Of a stretch of 21,368 nt of DNA, positions 14,044-21,368 are shown piece after piece. Origin of the DNA: JAAYWY01 sp050945275 (GTDB lineage: Bacteria > Bacillota > DTU030 > DUMP01); NCBI GenBank assembly GCA_050945275.1, contig JBMNSQ010000016.1, positions 1-21,368 of the forward strand, written 5' to 3'. The translations under genes and the position numbers were made by a program. Every line of letters starts with the position of its first letter. The stretch's first letter is position 1. The notes beneath the pieces were generated by a model, which saw only the letters and a program-made list of their open reading frames with translations, was not told the origin of the DNA and made no database searches.

Positions 14044-15027
14044 TCATAAAGCCCCGTGATTGTAAATAAAAGTAGGGCAATCTCGGTTTATTTCAGTCCC
14101 ATAATACGTAAGGATCCGCCAAGCCTGCTCTTTATCTATTTCTATCTGTTCCCTTAGGTCATCGACATGGTTAAACTTTTGCTCCGGCCGTAAAAACTCA
14201 ATAAGCTCAATGGTTAACTTCTTCCCATATAAGTCTTCATGAAAGTTAAAAAAGTTCACTTCTAAACGCGCCGTATGGTTGCCAAAAGTCGGAACCAGAC
14301 CTACATTAGCTACTCCCCATAAATATCGGCCCAAATACCAACAACGAACAGCATAAACTCCGAAGCGAGGCCACAGTAACCCCTCTTTAAGCATTATATT
14401 CGCCGTAGGAAATCCTAAAGAACGTCCTCGCCCAGCTCCATGACTAACACAACCATAAATACTAAGCCAACGTCCCAAAAAGGCCGCCGCACGAGTTATT
14501 TCCCCTTGGACGATAAGCTGCCTAATTGCACTACTAGAGACGCTTTCACCCTGAATGGCAATTGGCGGTATTACAGTTACGGCAAATCCCAAGTCTTGCC
14601 CCCAAGATGCAAGTCTTTGCGGCGTGCCCTCTCCTTTATAACCAAAAGTGTAATTATATCCCACCGTTACATGTTTTGTACCTAGAGCTTGTCCAAGCAC
14701 ATTACAGGCAAATAGCAGGGCATCAGTTTGTGCCAAAGCAGGAGTAAAAGAAAGCACGAGAAAAATATCCACACCTAAGTCCTCTAATAATCTGGCCTTG
14801 TAATTAAAAGAAGTGATGAGTTTAGGAGCCGCTTTAGGATTGATGACTTTTAGTGGATGAGGCTCAAATGAGAGCACCACGCTTTGTAGTGACTGAGCCC
14901 GAGCTTTAGCTACAGTAGTAGCAATAATTTCTTGATGACCAAGATGCACCCCATCGAAATAACCCAAGGCAACACTCCCTACAAGCACACTGGTATCCCA
15001 GTTGTTAAGCCCCCGTACAACTTTCAT
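14044..15027 (-). CDS. ribF: Bifunctional riboflavin kinase / FAD synthetase
   Basis: Converts riboflavin to FMN and FMN to FAD. From ATG at 15027 it has 327 residues. The N-terminal FAD synthetase part shows GYFDGVHLGH (22-31) and SSSAIRQLI; the C-terminal riboflavin kinase part shows GRGRSLGFPTANI and the closing FLRPEQKFNHVDDLREQI. GAGGAG lies 11 bases before the ATG, rather far, but an upstream GTG at 15039 is only 1 base from it, and MKVVRGL is the usual family start. The binding site overlaps the truB stop codon, so the genes are on one transcript, as is common for truB-ribF in Firmicutes. Confidence 0.96.
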   Translation of the reverse strand: MKVVRGLNNWDTSVLVGSVALGYFDGVHLGHQEIIATTVAKARAQSLQSVVLSFEPHPLKVINPKAAPKLITSFNYKARLLEDLGVDIFLVLSFTPALAQTDALLFACNVLGQALGTKHVTVGYNYTFGYKGEGTPQRLASWGQDLGFAVTVIPPIAIQGESVSSSAIRQLIVQGEITRAAAFLGRWLSIYGCVSHGAGRGRSLGFPTANIMLKEGLLWPRFGVYAVRCWYLGRYLWGVANVGLVPTFGNHTARLEVNFFNFHEDLYGKKLTIELIEFLRPEQKFNHVDDLREQIEIDKEQAWRILTYYGTEINRDCPTFIYNHGAL

Positions 15028-15042
15028 ACCTACTACCACTCC

Positions 15043-15945
15043 TCAATTAAAGACCACCGTCGGTTTTAGACTAGCTCCTTGGCTAGAAAGATCCGGTTTT
15101 CCCAGACCAAGAAAGCTACCATCATAACTGTGAACGCGGACAGTGGAATTTAAGGACAAACCTGTTGCCGGTTTAACCGGAACCATATTACCATGAATAA
15201 ACAACGTGGTATCATGTGCGCAAAGGGTAATAGCTGGCAGATGCTGCACGCCTTTTTCCGGCGGCAACAACCAATGACTAACTTCCTTATTGGCTACTGC
15301 TTCCTCTAATTCTACCGGTGTAAGACTATTCGTTATAGTAAAGGCTCCACTTTGAGCACGAAGCAAAAACGATAAATAAGCGCCAACCCCTAGAGCATCG
15401 CCAATATCGGCAGCCAACGAACGAATATATGTGCCCGCAGAGCAAGTGCATTCAATCAAGGCCCGAGGATACGAGGAATCTGGAATAAAAGAAAGCACTG
15501 TTAGTTGATGTATAACTACGGGTCGAGGCTTGCGCTCTACCTCCAACCCTTGACGGGCTAGATCATATAAGCGTTGCCCGCGCCACTTTACAGCCGATAC
15601 CATGGGTGGCGTTTGTAAAATCGGGCCAGTAAACTGTGGTAATACGTCATCTAGTTCCTGGCGTTGAAACGAAGCTGGGCAGACAGACTTGATGTCCCCT
15701 CCAGCATCTAACGTACTAGTGGTTTTACCAAATGTAATCTCACCACGGTAAGTTTTCGTGTCCTCAAGGTAAGATATTAAGCGGGTAGCTCTACCTACAG
15801 CCACCACCAGTACACCAACAGCCATTGGATCTAGCGTACCGGTATGACCTACTCTCTTAACGCCTAACAGTCGCCGGACAAACGCTACCATGTCGTGCGA
15901 CGTTGGCCCGGGAGGCTTTAGCAAATTGATGAATCCATTAACCAT
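15043..15945 (-). CDS. truB: tRNA pseudouridine(55) synthase
   Basis: Makes pseudouridine 55 in the T-loop of tRNAs. From ATG at 15945 it has 300 residues, usual for the family, with catalytic Asp39 in HTGTLDPMAVGVL and the conserved KPPGPTSHD near the N-terminus. The C-terminal part is PUA-like. Start choice is uncertain by one codon: AAGGAG is 10 bases from the ATG and 7 from the adjacent TTG at 15948, while a GGAGG touches the TTG. The start overlaps the nrnA stop by 8 bases, so coupling is likely. Confidence 0.96.
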   Translation of the reverse strand: MVNGFINLLKPPGPTSHDMVAFVRRLLGVKRVGHTGTLDPMAVGVLVVAVGRATRLISYLEDTKTYRGEITFGKTTSTLDAGGDIKSVCPASFQRQELDDVLPQFTGPILQTPPMVSAVKWRGQRLYDLARQGLEVERKPRPVVIHQLTVLSFIPDSSYPRALIECTCSAGTYIRSLAADIGDALGVGAYLSFLLRAQSGAFTITNSLTPVELEEAVANKEVSHWLLPPEKGVQHLPAITLCAHDTTLFIHGNMVPVKPATGLSLNSTVRVHSYDGSFLGLGKPDLSSQGASLKPTVVFN

Positions 15946-16918
15946 CAACCTCCAGCTCCTTAAGGGCCCTCTTGGCCACAGTCAACACTTGTTTTTCCGC
16001 TGCTACCAGCGGACCCGGTATCACGCAGCCCGCCGCACGAGCATGTCCCCCTCCGCCTAAACTTTGAGCTAACAAACCTACATCAACCTGCTCACGGGAA
16101 CGAAATCCTACCTTTACTTGGCCTTTTTCATCTTCCTTTAGCAATATTGCCAGTTCCGTGCCCGCTACCATACGCGGATAGTTAATTATGCCGCTGGTGT
16201 CATCTTCTTTATATGAGCTCATGACATGATAGGGTAAAGCAATCCAGGCGATACGTCCGTCGGAAGTGACCTGAAGGCGCTCCAAAGCAGCCTGCAGAAG
16301 ATGTATTTGTGACAAAGGTTTAGTGTCGTAGACCCTATCGCTCACCCGCCAGGGCTTAACTCCGGTATTGATAAGCTGTCCCACAACTTTATGGACTCGA
16401 GCAGTGGTATTTTGATAGCGGAAACCCCCAGTGTCGGTATGAATGCCAGTATATAAACAAGTAGCCGTTTCTTCTGTGATTGGGATCGCCAAACATCGAA
16501 GGAGAAAAAATACCATTTCCGCTGTAGCAGAGGCTTCAGGCTCTATCCAATTTATTGTGCCAAAATTGGTATTCGTGGGATGGTGGTCAATATTTATCAC
16601 ATTCAATTGCAAAGATACTTGCTGCGCTATTGAACCTAAGCGATCTAGATCCCCACAATCCAAAACCACTACCACTATAGGCTCTTTGAACGGCGGCAAA
16701 CTAGTCAATACTTCATCAGCGCCAGGAAGGAAGCGAAAACTAGGCGGAACGCCATCAGGACTAACCATGTTTACTCTTAAGCCTTGACTTGTAAGAGCTA
16801 AACCAAGACCCAATAGAGAACCAATCGCGTCGCCATCAGGATCAATATGGCAGCATATTGCAATATTAGCGCTCTCCCTGAGGATCTTTCTTATCTCCGG
16901 CAGAAGGGGTATGATCAT
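15938..16918 (-). CDS. nrnA: DHH/DHHA1 phosphoesterase, bifunctional oligoribonuclease/pAp phosphatase NrnA
   Basis: Degrades very short RNA oligonucleotides (nanoRNA) and dephosphorylates 3'-phosphoadenosine 5'-phosphate in the cytoplasm, finishing RNA decay started by other nucleases. It has 326 residues. DHH-family metal motifs are intact: His24-x-Asp-x-Asp28-x-Asp30 (HIDPDGDAIGS), Asp87 in LDCGD and DHH at 111-113. The DHHA1 substrate motif GGGGHARAAG is at 288-297. ATG at 16918 has AAGGAG 9 bases upstream, which lies inside rbfA; the two genes overlap by 53 bases in different frames. Order rbfA-nrnA-truB is usual in Clostridia. Confidence 0.95.
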   Translation of the reverse strand: MIIPLLPEIRKILRESANIAICCHIDPDGDAIGSLLGLGLALTSQGLRVNMVSPDGVPPSFRFLPGADEVLTSLPPFKEPIVVVVLDCGDLDRLGSIAQQVSLQLNVINIDHHPTNTNFGTINWIEPEASATAEMVFFLLRCLAIPITEETATCLYTGIHTDTGGFRYQNTTARVHKVVGQLINTGVKPWRVSDRVYDTKPLSQIHLLQAALERLQVTSDGRIAWIALPYHVMSSYKEDDTSGIINYPRMVAGTELAILLKEDEKGQVKVGFRSREQVDVGLLAQSLGGGGHARAAGCVIPGPLVAAEKQVLTVAKRALKELEVDG

Positions 16919-17270
16919 CGCTTTCGGCTCCTTCCCGAAGTTGGTCGATAAAATTGCTGAGCTCTATCGCGTAAGCGATAGATTTATCTAGCTGAAAGGT
17001 GAGTTCGGGAGTGTAGCGCAACCGAATACGCCTACCCAGTTCTGATCGAAGGAAACCAGTAGCCCGCTGAAGTCCCACAAGTGACTTATCTCTCTCCTCC
17101 TCGCTACCTAAGGTGCTCACGTAAACTGTTGCGTGCCGCAAGTCTCCGGACACTACCACTCGTGGTATAGAAATAAACCCTATCCGGGGATCCTTGAGAT
17201 CGCGTTGTATAATCGAACTTATCTCCTGTTTAATAGCTTCTTCTAACTTCGCTACCCGTAGTTTCCCCAC
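16866..17270 (-). CDS. rbfA: 30S ribosome-binding factor A
   Basis: Binds the immature 30S subunit and assists 16S rRNA 5'-end maturation. It has 134 residues; the KH-like core (about 1-115) shows the family's EEAIKQEISSIIQRDLKDPRIGFISI opening, split as EEAIKQEIS near 10-18 and KDPRIGF near 26-32, and the YTPELTFQLDKSIAYAIEL end. GTG at 17270 has GGGAGGT 7 bases upstream. The last 17 or so residues are polar and unstructured and run over the start of nrnA, so this tail may be a by-product of the overlap. It is 40 bases after infB. Confidence 0.95.
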   Translation of the reverse strand: MGKLRVAKLEEAIKQEISSIIQRDLKDPRIGFISIPRVVVSGDLRHATVYVSTLGSEEERDKSLVGLQRATGFLRSELGRRIRLRYTPELTFQLDKSIAYAIELSNFIDQLREGAESDDHTPSAGDKKDPQGER

Positions 17271-17310
17271 AGACTACACCTCCCACCAATACAACCTAAT
17301 TAAAATCTAA

Positions 17311-19395
17311 TTACAAAGTGGCTGGGATCTCTTCAATTTTAAAGGCTTCAATGATATCCCCTTCTTTAATATCCTGGTAAGTTGCGAGACCGACACCGCA
17401 TTCATAGCCAGAGCCCACTTCTCGCACGTCATCTTTAAAGCGCCGAAGCGATCCAATCTTGCCTTCATGAATTACAATTCCGTCGCGTATTAAACGAGCC
17501 TGGGCATCGCGCAATATCTTGCCTGATAATACATAACAACCAGCAATGGTTCCTGCCCTGGGAACACGGAAGGTGTCACGTACTTCAGCTTGCCCCAAAG
17601 TTACCTCGCGTAATTTAGGTGCTAACATGCCTTGCATAGCTGCTTTCACGTCTTCAATTGCATCGTAAATAACTCGATACAAGCGAATATCAACCTTGTC
17701 CGCTTCCGCAGCTTGGGCCGCTTTTCCTTCAGGACGCACATTAAAGCCAACGACAACAGCATTGGATGCGGTCGCTAACATAATATCTGTTTCGGTAATG
17801 GCTCCTACCCCGCCGTGAATAGCGTTAACTTTGACTTCATCCGTAGATAGTTTCTCTAGCGCCTGCTGCAGAGCTTCTACTGATCCTTGAACATCAGCCT
17901 TAACTATCAGGTTAAGCTCTTTGATCTCGCCTTCTTGTATACGTTGGTAAAGTTCGTCAAGGGAGAGGCCTCCCCTGGTTTGTAGTTCTGTTTCCCGCAA
18001 CCTAGAGCGTTCAGCATCGGCTCGTGCTCTAGCAACCTTTTCATCAGGCATAACCCTAACAATATCTCCTGCTTGAGGGACTTCTCCAAATCCCAGCACG
18101 GCCACAGGTATAGAAGGGCCAGCTTCATTTACTCTACTACCCTTATCGTTAATCATAGCTCGTACTTTACCCGAAGCAGTTCCGGCAACAATAGCATCGC
18201 CAACCCGAAGTGTCCCTCTTTGTACTAATACAGTAGCCACTGGTCCCCGACCTCTATCGAGCTCGGCTTCAACTATAGTGCCCACTGCCGGTCGCTTAGG
18301 ATTAGCTTTAAGCTCCTGCATGTCGGCTACCAATAATATCATTTCCAGAATGTCGTCTATACCTTCTTTGCGCTTGGCTGAAACAGGTACGCAAATTGTA
18401 TCTCCGCCCCACTCTTCCGCTACCAACCCGTGTTCGGTCAGTTGTTGCTTAACAACATCGGGCCGGGCACCGGGTTTGTCAATTTTGTTCACAGCTACGA
18501 TGATAGGAACATTAGCTGCTTTAGCATGATTAATAGCTTCCACCGTTTGCGGCATAACACCATCATCAGCCGCCACCACTAAAATGGCAATATCCGTTAC
18601 CTGAGCGCCGCGAGCGCGCATGGATGTGAAAGCTTCGTGTCCAGGTGTATCTAGAAACACAATTTTGCGGCCGTTAACAGATATAACAGAAGCTCCAATG
18701 TGTTGGGTTATGCCCCCTGCTTCTTCAGCCGTAACTTTTGTATGACGCATCGCATCCAATAGGGACGTTTTACCATGGTCAACGTGGCCCATCACCGTTA
18801 CCACCGGCGGCCGCTCATGTAGCTGATCTGATGAATCTTGCACGTCTTCAATAGTAGGTAGTTCCTCTAGCATTGGTGTAGCCGTGAAACCTAGCTTCTC
18901 AGCTACCTGGGCAGCCACGGAGTAATCGATGGCCTGATTAAGACCCGCCATCACCCCACGGTCAAACAACAATCGAACTATTTGGGCGCCCGGACGTTTT
19001 AATAACGTGGCCAGCTCCTGAACTGTCAGCGAAGGTGGTAACTGTACCTCTTGATCGGTAGAGGATGCCGAAGCAGCTTCTTCTGTTGCCGCCGCTCCCG
19101 AGACAAAATCACGACTCCGCCTGGTATCTTCCCGGCGTCCTCTACGCGATCGTTTAGCTTTGCCCTTGGACGGCCTTTGTTTCTGTTTTTTTTCAACTGT
19201 TTCTTCAACGGGTGCATCGGCCTCTAATTCATCGTCACTTTCACCAAGACTGCTAATCACCTGTTTCACAACATCCTCACCTAATGTGCTCATATGGTTT
19301 TTAACTTTAATACCCATCTCAGCTAGAAGCTCTACTAACTCTTTACTGGAGATTTTGAGCTGTTTGGCTAATTCGTATACCCGCAGTCTTCCCAT
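17311..19395 (-). CDS. infB: Translation initiation factor IF-2
   Basis: GTPase that brings fMet-tRNA to the 30S subunit and promotes subunit joining. It has 694 residues, short like other Firmicute IF-2 proteins. The N-terminal IF2_N motif (RVYELAKQLKISSKEL, 5-20) is followed by an acidic then strongly basic linker (about 52-97) and a second IF2_N-like part (about 120-170). The G domain has GHVDHGKT (203-210), DTPGH (249-253) and NKID (303-306), followed by domains 2-4. ATG at 19395 has GGGGGTG 5 bases upstream, overlapping the ylxQ stop 4 bases away. Part of the nusA-infB operon, which is highly conserved. Confidence 0.98.
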   Translation of the reverse strand: MGRLRVYELAKQLKISSKELVELLAEMGIKVKNHMSTLGEDVVKQVISSLGESDDELEADAPVEETVEKKQKQRPSKGKAKRSRRGRREDTRRSRDFVSGAAATEEAASASSTDQEVQLPPSLTVQELATLLKRPGAQIVRLLFDRGVMAGLNQAIDYSVAAQVAEKLGFTATPMLEELPTIEDVQDSSDQLHERPPVVTVMGHVDHGKTSLLDAMRHTKVTAEEAGGITQHIGASVISVNGRKIVFLDTPGHEAFTSMRARGAQVTDIAILVVAADDGVMPQTVEAINHAKAANVPIIVAVNKIDKPGARPDVVKQQLTEHGLVAEEWGGDTICVPVSAKRKEGIDDILEMILLVADMQELKANPKRPAVGTIVEAELDRGRGPVATVLVQRGTLRVGDAIVAGTASGKVRAMINDKGSRVNEAGPSIPVAVLGFGEVPQAGDIVRVMPDEKVARARADAERSRLRETELQTRGGLSLDELYQRIQEGEIKELNLIVKADVQGSVEALQQALEKLSTDEVKVNAIHGGVGAITETDIMLATASNAVVVGFNVRPEGKAAQAAEADKVDIRLYRVIYDAIEDVKAAMQGMLAPKLREVTLGQAEVRDTFRVPRAGTIAGCYVLSGKILRDAQARLIRDGIVIHEGKIGSLRRFKDDVREVGSGYECGVGLATYQDIKEGDIIEAFKIEEIPATL

Positions 19396-19399
19396 ACTG

Positions 19400-19720
19400 T
19401 CACCCCCGTAGTTTCTTGCTCTCCACGCTTTTTAATTTGCTAATAACGGCCTTGGCCAAAGACAGATCGGTAATAGCAGTTACAGCCACTTCGTTTCTTC
19501 CTAGCCGTTGGCCCAGTAGTGTTTTAGTGGATATCTCTACCACCGGAACGCCCGCGGTATCGCTGTAATTGATAAAACTCCGCCTAGTGCGTTGGCTGCT
19601 GTCTTTCGCTAACACCACCAGAAAAACTTGCGATAATCTGAGCGCTTTTTTCACAGCCTGATCACCGATAGCCAACTTACCGGCCCTGCAGGCCAACCCA
19701 ATTAAGCTTAGCACCGACAT
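19400..19720 (-). CDS. L7Ae-family RNA-binding protein YlxQ
   Basis: Protein of 106 residues related to ribosomal L7Ae/L30e, a family that binds kink-turn RNA; its cellular target is not settled. The opening (SLIGLACRAGKLAIGDQAV, residues 5-23) is the YlxQ signature, followed by alternating strands and helices ending in a Lys-rich tail. The ATG at 19720 overlaps the rnpM stop by one base (TAATG). No binding site lies at normal distance, the nearest GGAGG being 18-19 bases away, so translation is probably coupled to rnpM. A longer open frame extends to 20074, but its extra part is the other frame of rnpM and nusA. Confidence 0.9.
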   Translation of the reverse strand: MSVLSLIGLACRAGKLAIGDQAVKKALRLSQVFLVVLAKDSSQRTRRSFINYSDTAGVPVVEISTKTLLGQRLGRNEVAVTAITDLSLAKAVISKLKSVESKKLRG

Positions 19721-19986
19721 TAAATTTCTACTAACCGATCCTCCAGTTCCCGAATTACCTCCGGTGGGATATCGGCTTCTAAAGCTCTTTGCAGGCGTCG
19801 TCCCTTTAGGGCTTCCTGGAGACAGGTGCGACGGGGACAAATATACACCCCCCGACCTGATTTTTTTCCCGTTCGGTCCACCTCTACATGGTAGTCTGGA
19901 GTCCGTACCACTCTTAGCAGCTCTTTCTTGGGGTGCATTTCTTGACAACCTACGCACATACGCATAGGTATTCGACGTGGCTTCAT
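19720..19986 (-). CDS. rnpM: YlxR/RnpM family RNA-binding protein
   Basis: Small basic protein of 88 residues belonging to the YlxR family; the Bacillus member has been named RnpM for modulating RNase P. The family motifs are clear: RMCVGCQ (9-15) with the CxxC pair, RVVRTPD, DRTGKKSGRGVYIC (37-50) and a helical end. The ATG at 19986 overlaps the nusA stop by 4 bases (ATGA), with GGAGGG about 9 bases upstream inside nusA. The place between nusA and ylxQ is invariant in Firmicutes, which supports the call. Function is from the family, not from this sequence. Confidence 0.93.
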   Translation of the reverse strand: MKPRRIPMRMCVGCQEMHPKKELLRVVRTPDYHVEVDRTGKKSGRGVYICPRRTCLQEALKGRRLQRALEADIPPEVIRELEDRLVEI

Positions 19987-21077
19987 GCTTTCTCACCCTC
20001 CTCCACCTCGCAAAGAGCGAGTTCGGTATCAGGGTAGTTGTCTTTGTCTTGGTCAGTGGCACTTTTAATATCAATTTTCCAGCCAGTTAATTTTGCGGAT
20101 AAACGAGCGTTTTGACCTTCTTTGCCAATGGCTAAGGACAATTGATTTTCTGGTACTAACACCTGCGCTACCCTATCTTCTTCCGATAACTCAACATGAA
20201 CTACTTTAGCGGGGCTAAGACTGCTGGCGATAAACTCTTCGGGAATGCTACTCCATTTTATAATGTCAATCTTTTCCCCTCTAAGTTCATTAACCACTGA
20301 CTGAACTCTCATTCCTCGAGGTCCCACGCAGGCCCCCACCGGATCAACATTGGGATCACGCGCCCACACCGCCATCTTCGAGCGTAATCCAGCCTCCCGA
20401 GCAATGGCTTTTATCTCCAAAGTACCATCGTGGATTTCAGGAACTTCAAGCTCAAATAGTCGTTTGAGAAAACCCGGGTGGGTACGGGATAACATAATCT
20501 GTGGACCCTTGGTGGTGCGGTTTACTTCAAGTACATAGGCCTTAATTCGTTCACCTGCCCGGTAGACATCACCAGGCATCTGTTCACCAGCAGCCAGCAC
20601 AGCTTCGGCTCGACCAAGATCCACCAAAATACTACGCTGCTCGAATCGTTGAACGATCCCAGTTACGATATCACCTTCGCGGTCAGCATACTCTTCAAAC
20701 ACAATTCCCCGCTCAGCCTCTCTAATACGCTGTACCACAACCTGTTTTGCATTTTGGGCGGCAATACGACCAAATTCGCGTGGCGTAACTTCAAACTCAA
20801 TAATATCCTCTATCTCATAACGTGGATCTATCAACTTGGCATCTTCCACCGACACTTCCAATCGCTCATCCTGCACTGTCGGAACAATTGTCTTGCGAGC
20901 GAAAACCTTAACTTCTCCTGTTTCGCGGTTAACCTCAACGCGGACGTTTTGGGCCGAGGCAAAATTCTTTTTGTAAGCTGACACTAAGGCGGCCTCCAAG
21001 GCCTCCAAAACAACCTCTTTGTTTATGCCTCTTTCCTTTTCTAATTCATTTAAGGCCTGAAGAAACTCCCGGTTCAC
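19983..21077 (-). CDS. nusA: Transcription termination/antitermination factor NusA
   Basis: RNA polymerase-binding elongation factor acting in pausing, termination and antitermination. It has 364 residues, matching the short Firmicute form without the C-terminal repeats of Proteobacteria. The N-terminal polymerase-binding domain (about 1-125) is followed by S1 (about 133-200, GDIVTGIVQRFEQRSILVDL) and two KH domains (about 205-345) with GPRGMRVQSV and IGKEGQNARL. The tail is acidic. GTG at 21077 has GGAGGG 6 bases upstream and overlaps the rimP stop by 4 bases (GTGA). Confidence 0.98.
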   Translation of the reverse strand: MNREFLQALNELEKERGINKEVVLEALEAALVSAYKKNFASAQNVRVEVNRETGEVKVFARKTIVPTVQDERLEVSVEDAKLIDPRYEIEDIIEFEVTPREFGRIAAQNAKQVVVQRIREAERGIVFEEYADREGDIVTGIVQRFEQRSILVDLGRAEAVLAAGEQMPGDVYRAGERIKAYVLEVNRTTKGPQIMLSRTHPGFLKRLFELEVPEIHDGTLEIKAIAREAGLRSKMAVWARDPNVDPVGACVGPRGMRVQSVVNELRGEKIDIIKWSSIPEEFIASSLSPAKVVHVELSEEDRVAQVLVPENQLSLAIGKEGQNARLSAKLTGWKIDIKSATDQDKDNYPDTELALCEVEEGEKA

Positions 21078-21368
21078 TTTAGTCCCTCCCAGCTAATTTC
21101 AGCAACTAACCGCGCCTGAGATATATCTTGGCGGGGAATTGATAACATACCATCCGCACCCAAATCAAGTTGTACCTCGTTATCCTTAATACCGCCTAAG
21201 ATCCCTGTAAATCGTTTCCTACCGGCAATGGGAGCAAATGTATGTATAGTAACGTTACGACCCTTGAATCGCTCAAAGTCACTACCTTTCTTCAGTGGCC
21301 GATCTAACCCCGGAGATGAAACTTCTAAATAATACGAAGGTCCTATTGGATCAACTTCATCCAAAAGG
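21074..21368 (-). CDS. rimP: Ribosome maturation factor RimP (5' end cut off)
   Basis: Needed for efficient 30S subunit maturation. Only the last 97 codons are in the window; the start is beyond base 21368. The segment YYLEVSSPGLDRPLKKGSDFERF is the RimP core signature, followed by the SH3-like C-terminal domain (FTGILGGI through SQARLVAEI). Family members have about 150-160 residues, so roughly 55-60 residues are missing. The stop overlaps the GTG of nusA, consistent with rimP as the gene before nusA in this operon. Confidence 0.95.
   Translation of the reverse strand, partial: LLDEVDPIGPSYYLEVSSPGLDRPLKKGSDFERFKGRNVTIHTFAPIAGRKRFTGILGGIKDNEVQLDLGADGMLSIPRQDISQARLVAEISWEGLK

Noticed and set aside
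19721..20074. Open frame extending ylxQ upstream to a 224-residue protein
   Set aside because: The extra N-terminal part is the alternate frame of rnpM and nusA, low in family resemblance; the YlxQ domain starts at the ATG at 19720.
1..21368. Mobile element, CRISPR array, phage or defence genes, tRNA or rRNA
   Set aside because: None seen; the window is packed with conserved housekeeping genes on one strand, and composition looks even throughout.

Overview
The window is a stretch of bacterial core chromosome in which every gene I can support lies on the minus strand, so transcription runs from high to low coordinates. The gene set and order (rimP-nusA-rnpM-ylxQ-infB-rbfA-nrnA-truB-ribF-rpsO-pnp-mlpA, then ylmC-dapB-asd-dapG-dapA-RNase J-tepA-ylzJ) is the arrangement known from endospore-forming Firmicutes. 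Low-to-moderate GC, strong GGAGG-type ribosome binding sites, many TTG and GTG starts, and the spore-former genes ylmC/ymxH, tepA and ylzJ suggest a member of the Clostridia, perhaps Peptococcaceae/Desulfotomaculum-like. I cannot name the genus.

Layout in the direction of transcription. (1) 21368-13192: a tightly packed translation and RNA operon. rimP (5' end cut by the window edge), nusA, rnpM and ylxQ are joined by 1-4 base overlaps. They are followed by infB, rbfA, nrnA, truB, ribF, two small genes of unknown function, and rpsO, which has its own structured leader and ends in an intrinsic terminator. (2) 13145-10895: pnp, with a leader hairpin and a strong terminator. (3) 10863-4385: an extended -10 promoter drives the processing peptidase mlpA, then dut, a small membrane protein, ylmC, and the diaminopimelate/lysine genes dapB-asd-dapG-dapA. 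(4) 4379-2559: an RNase J-family gene with its own promoter, a terminator-like hairpin in its leader, and a terminator. (5) 2457-1388: a ClpP-like TepA protein and YlzJ. (6) 1346-1: a Na/Pi cotransporter family gene with an extended -10 promoter, cut at its 3' end by the window edge.

Functionally the window joins ribosome maturation and translation initiation (RimP, IF-2, RbfA, S15), transcription elongation (NusA), RNA turnover (NrnA, PNPase, RNase J) and rRNA/tRNA processing or modification (RnpM, TruB) with the aspartate-to-diaminopimelate pathway that supplies peptidoglycan and lysine. No mobile element, CRISPR array, tRNA or rRNA was seen, and no gene-free stretch reaches 300 bases.

Most content is ordinary core genome. 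The best second-look items are: the RNase J homologue, whose metal-binding and phosphate-binding motifs are altered; its unusually dense control region; an rpsO leader hairpin whose loop is complementary to the rpsO ribosome binding site; a probable CTG start on the Na/Pi gene; and an overlapping small gene pair between ribF and rpsO that resembles a toxin-antitoxin layout.
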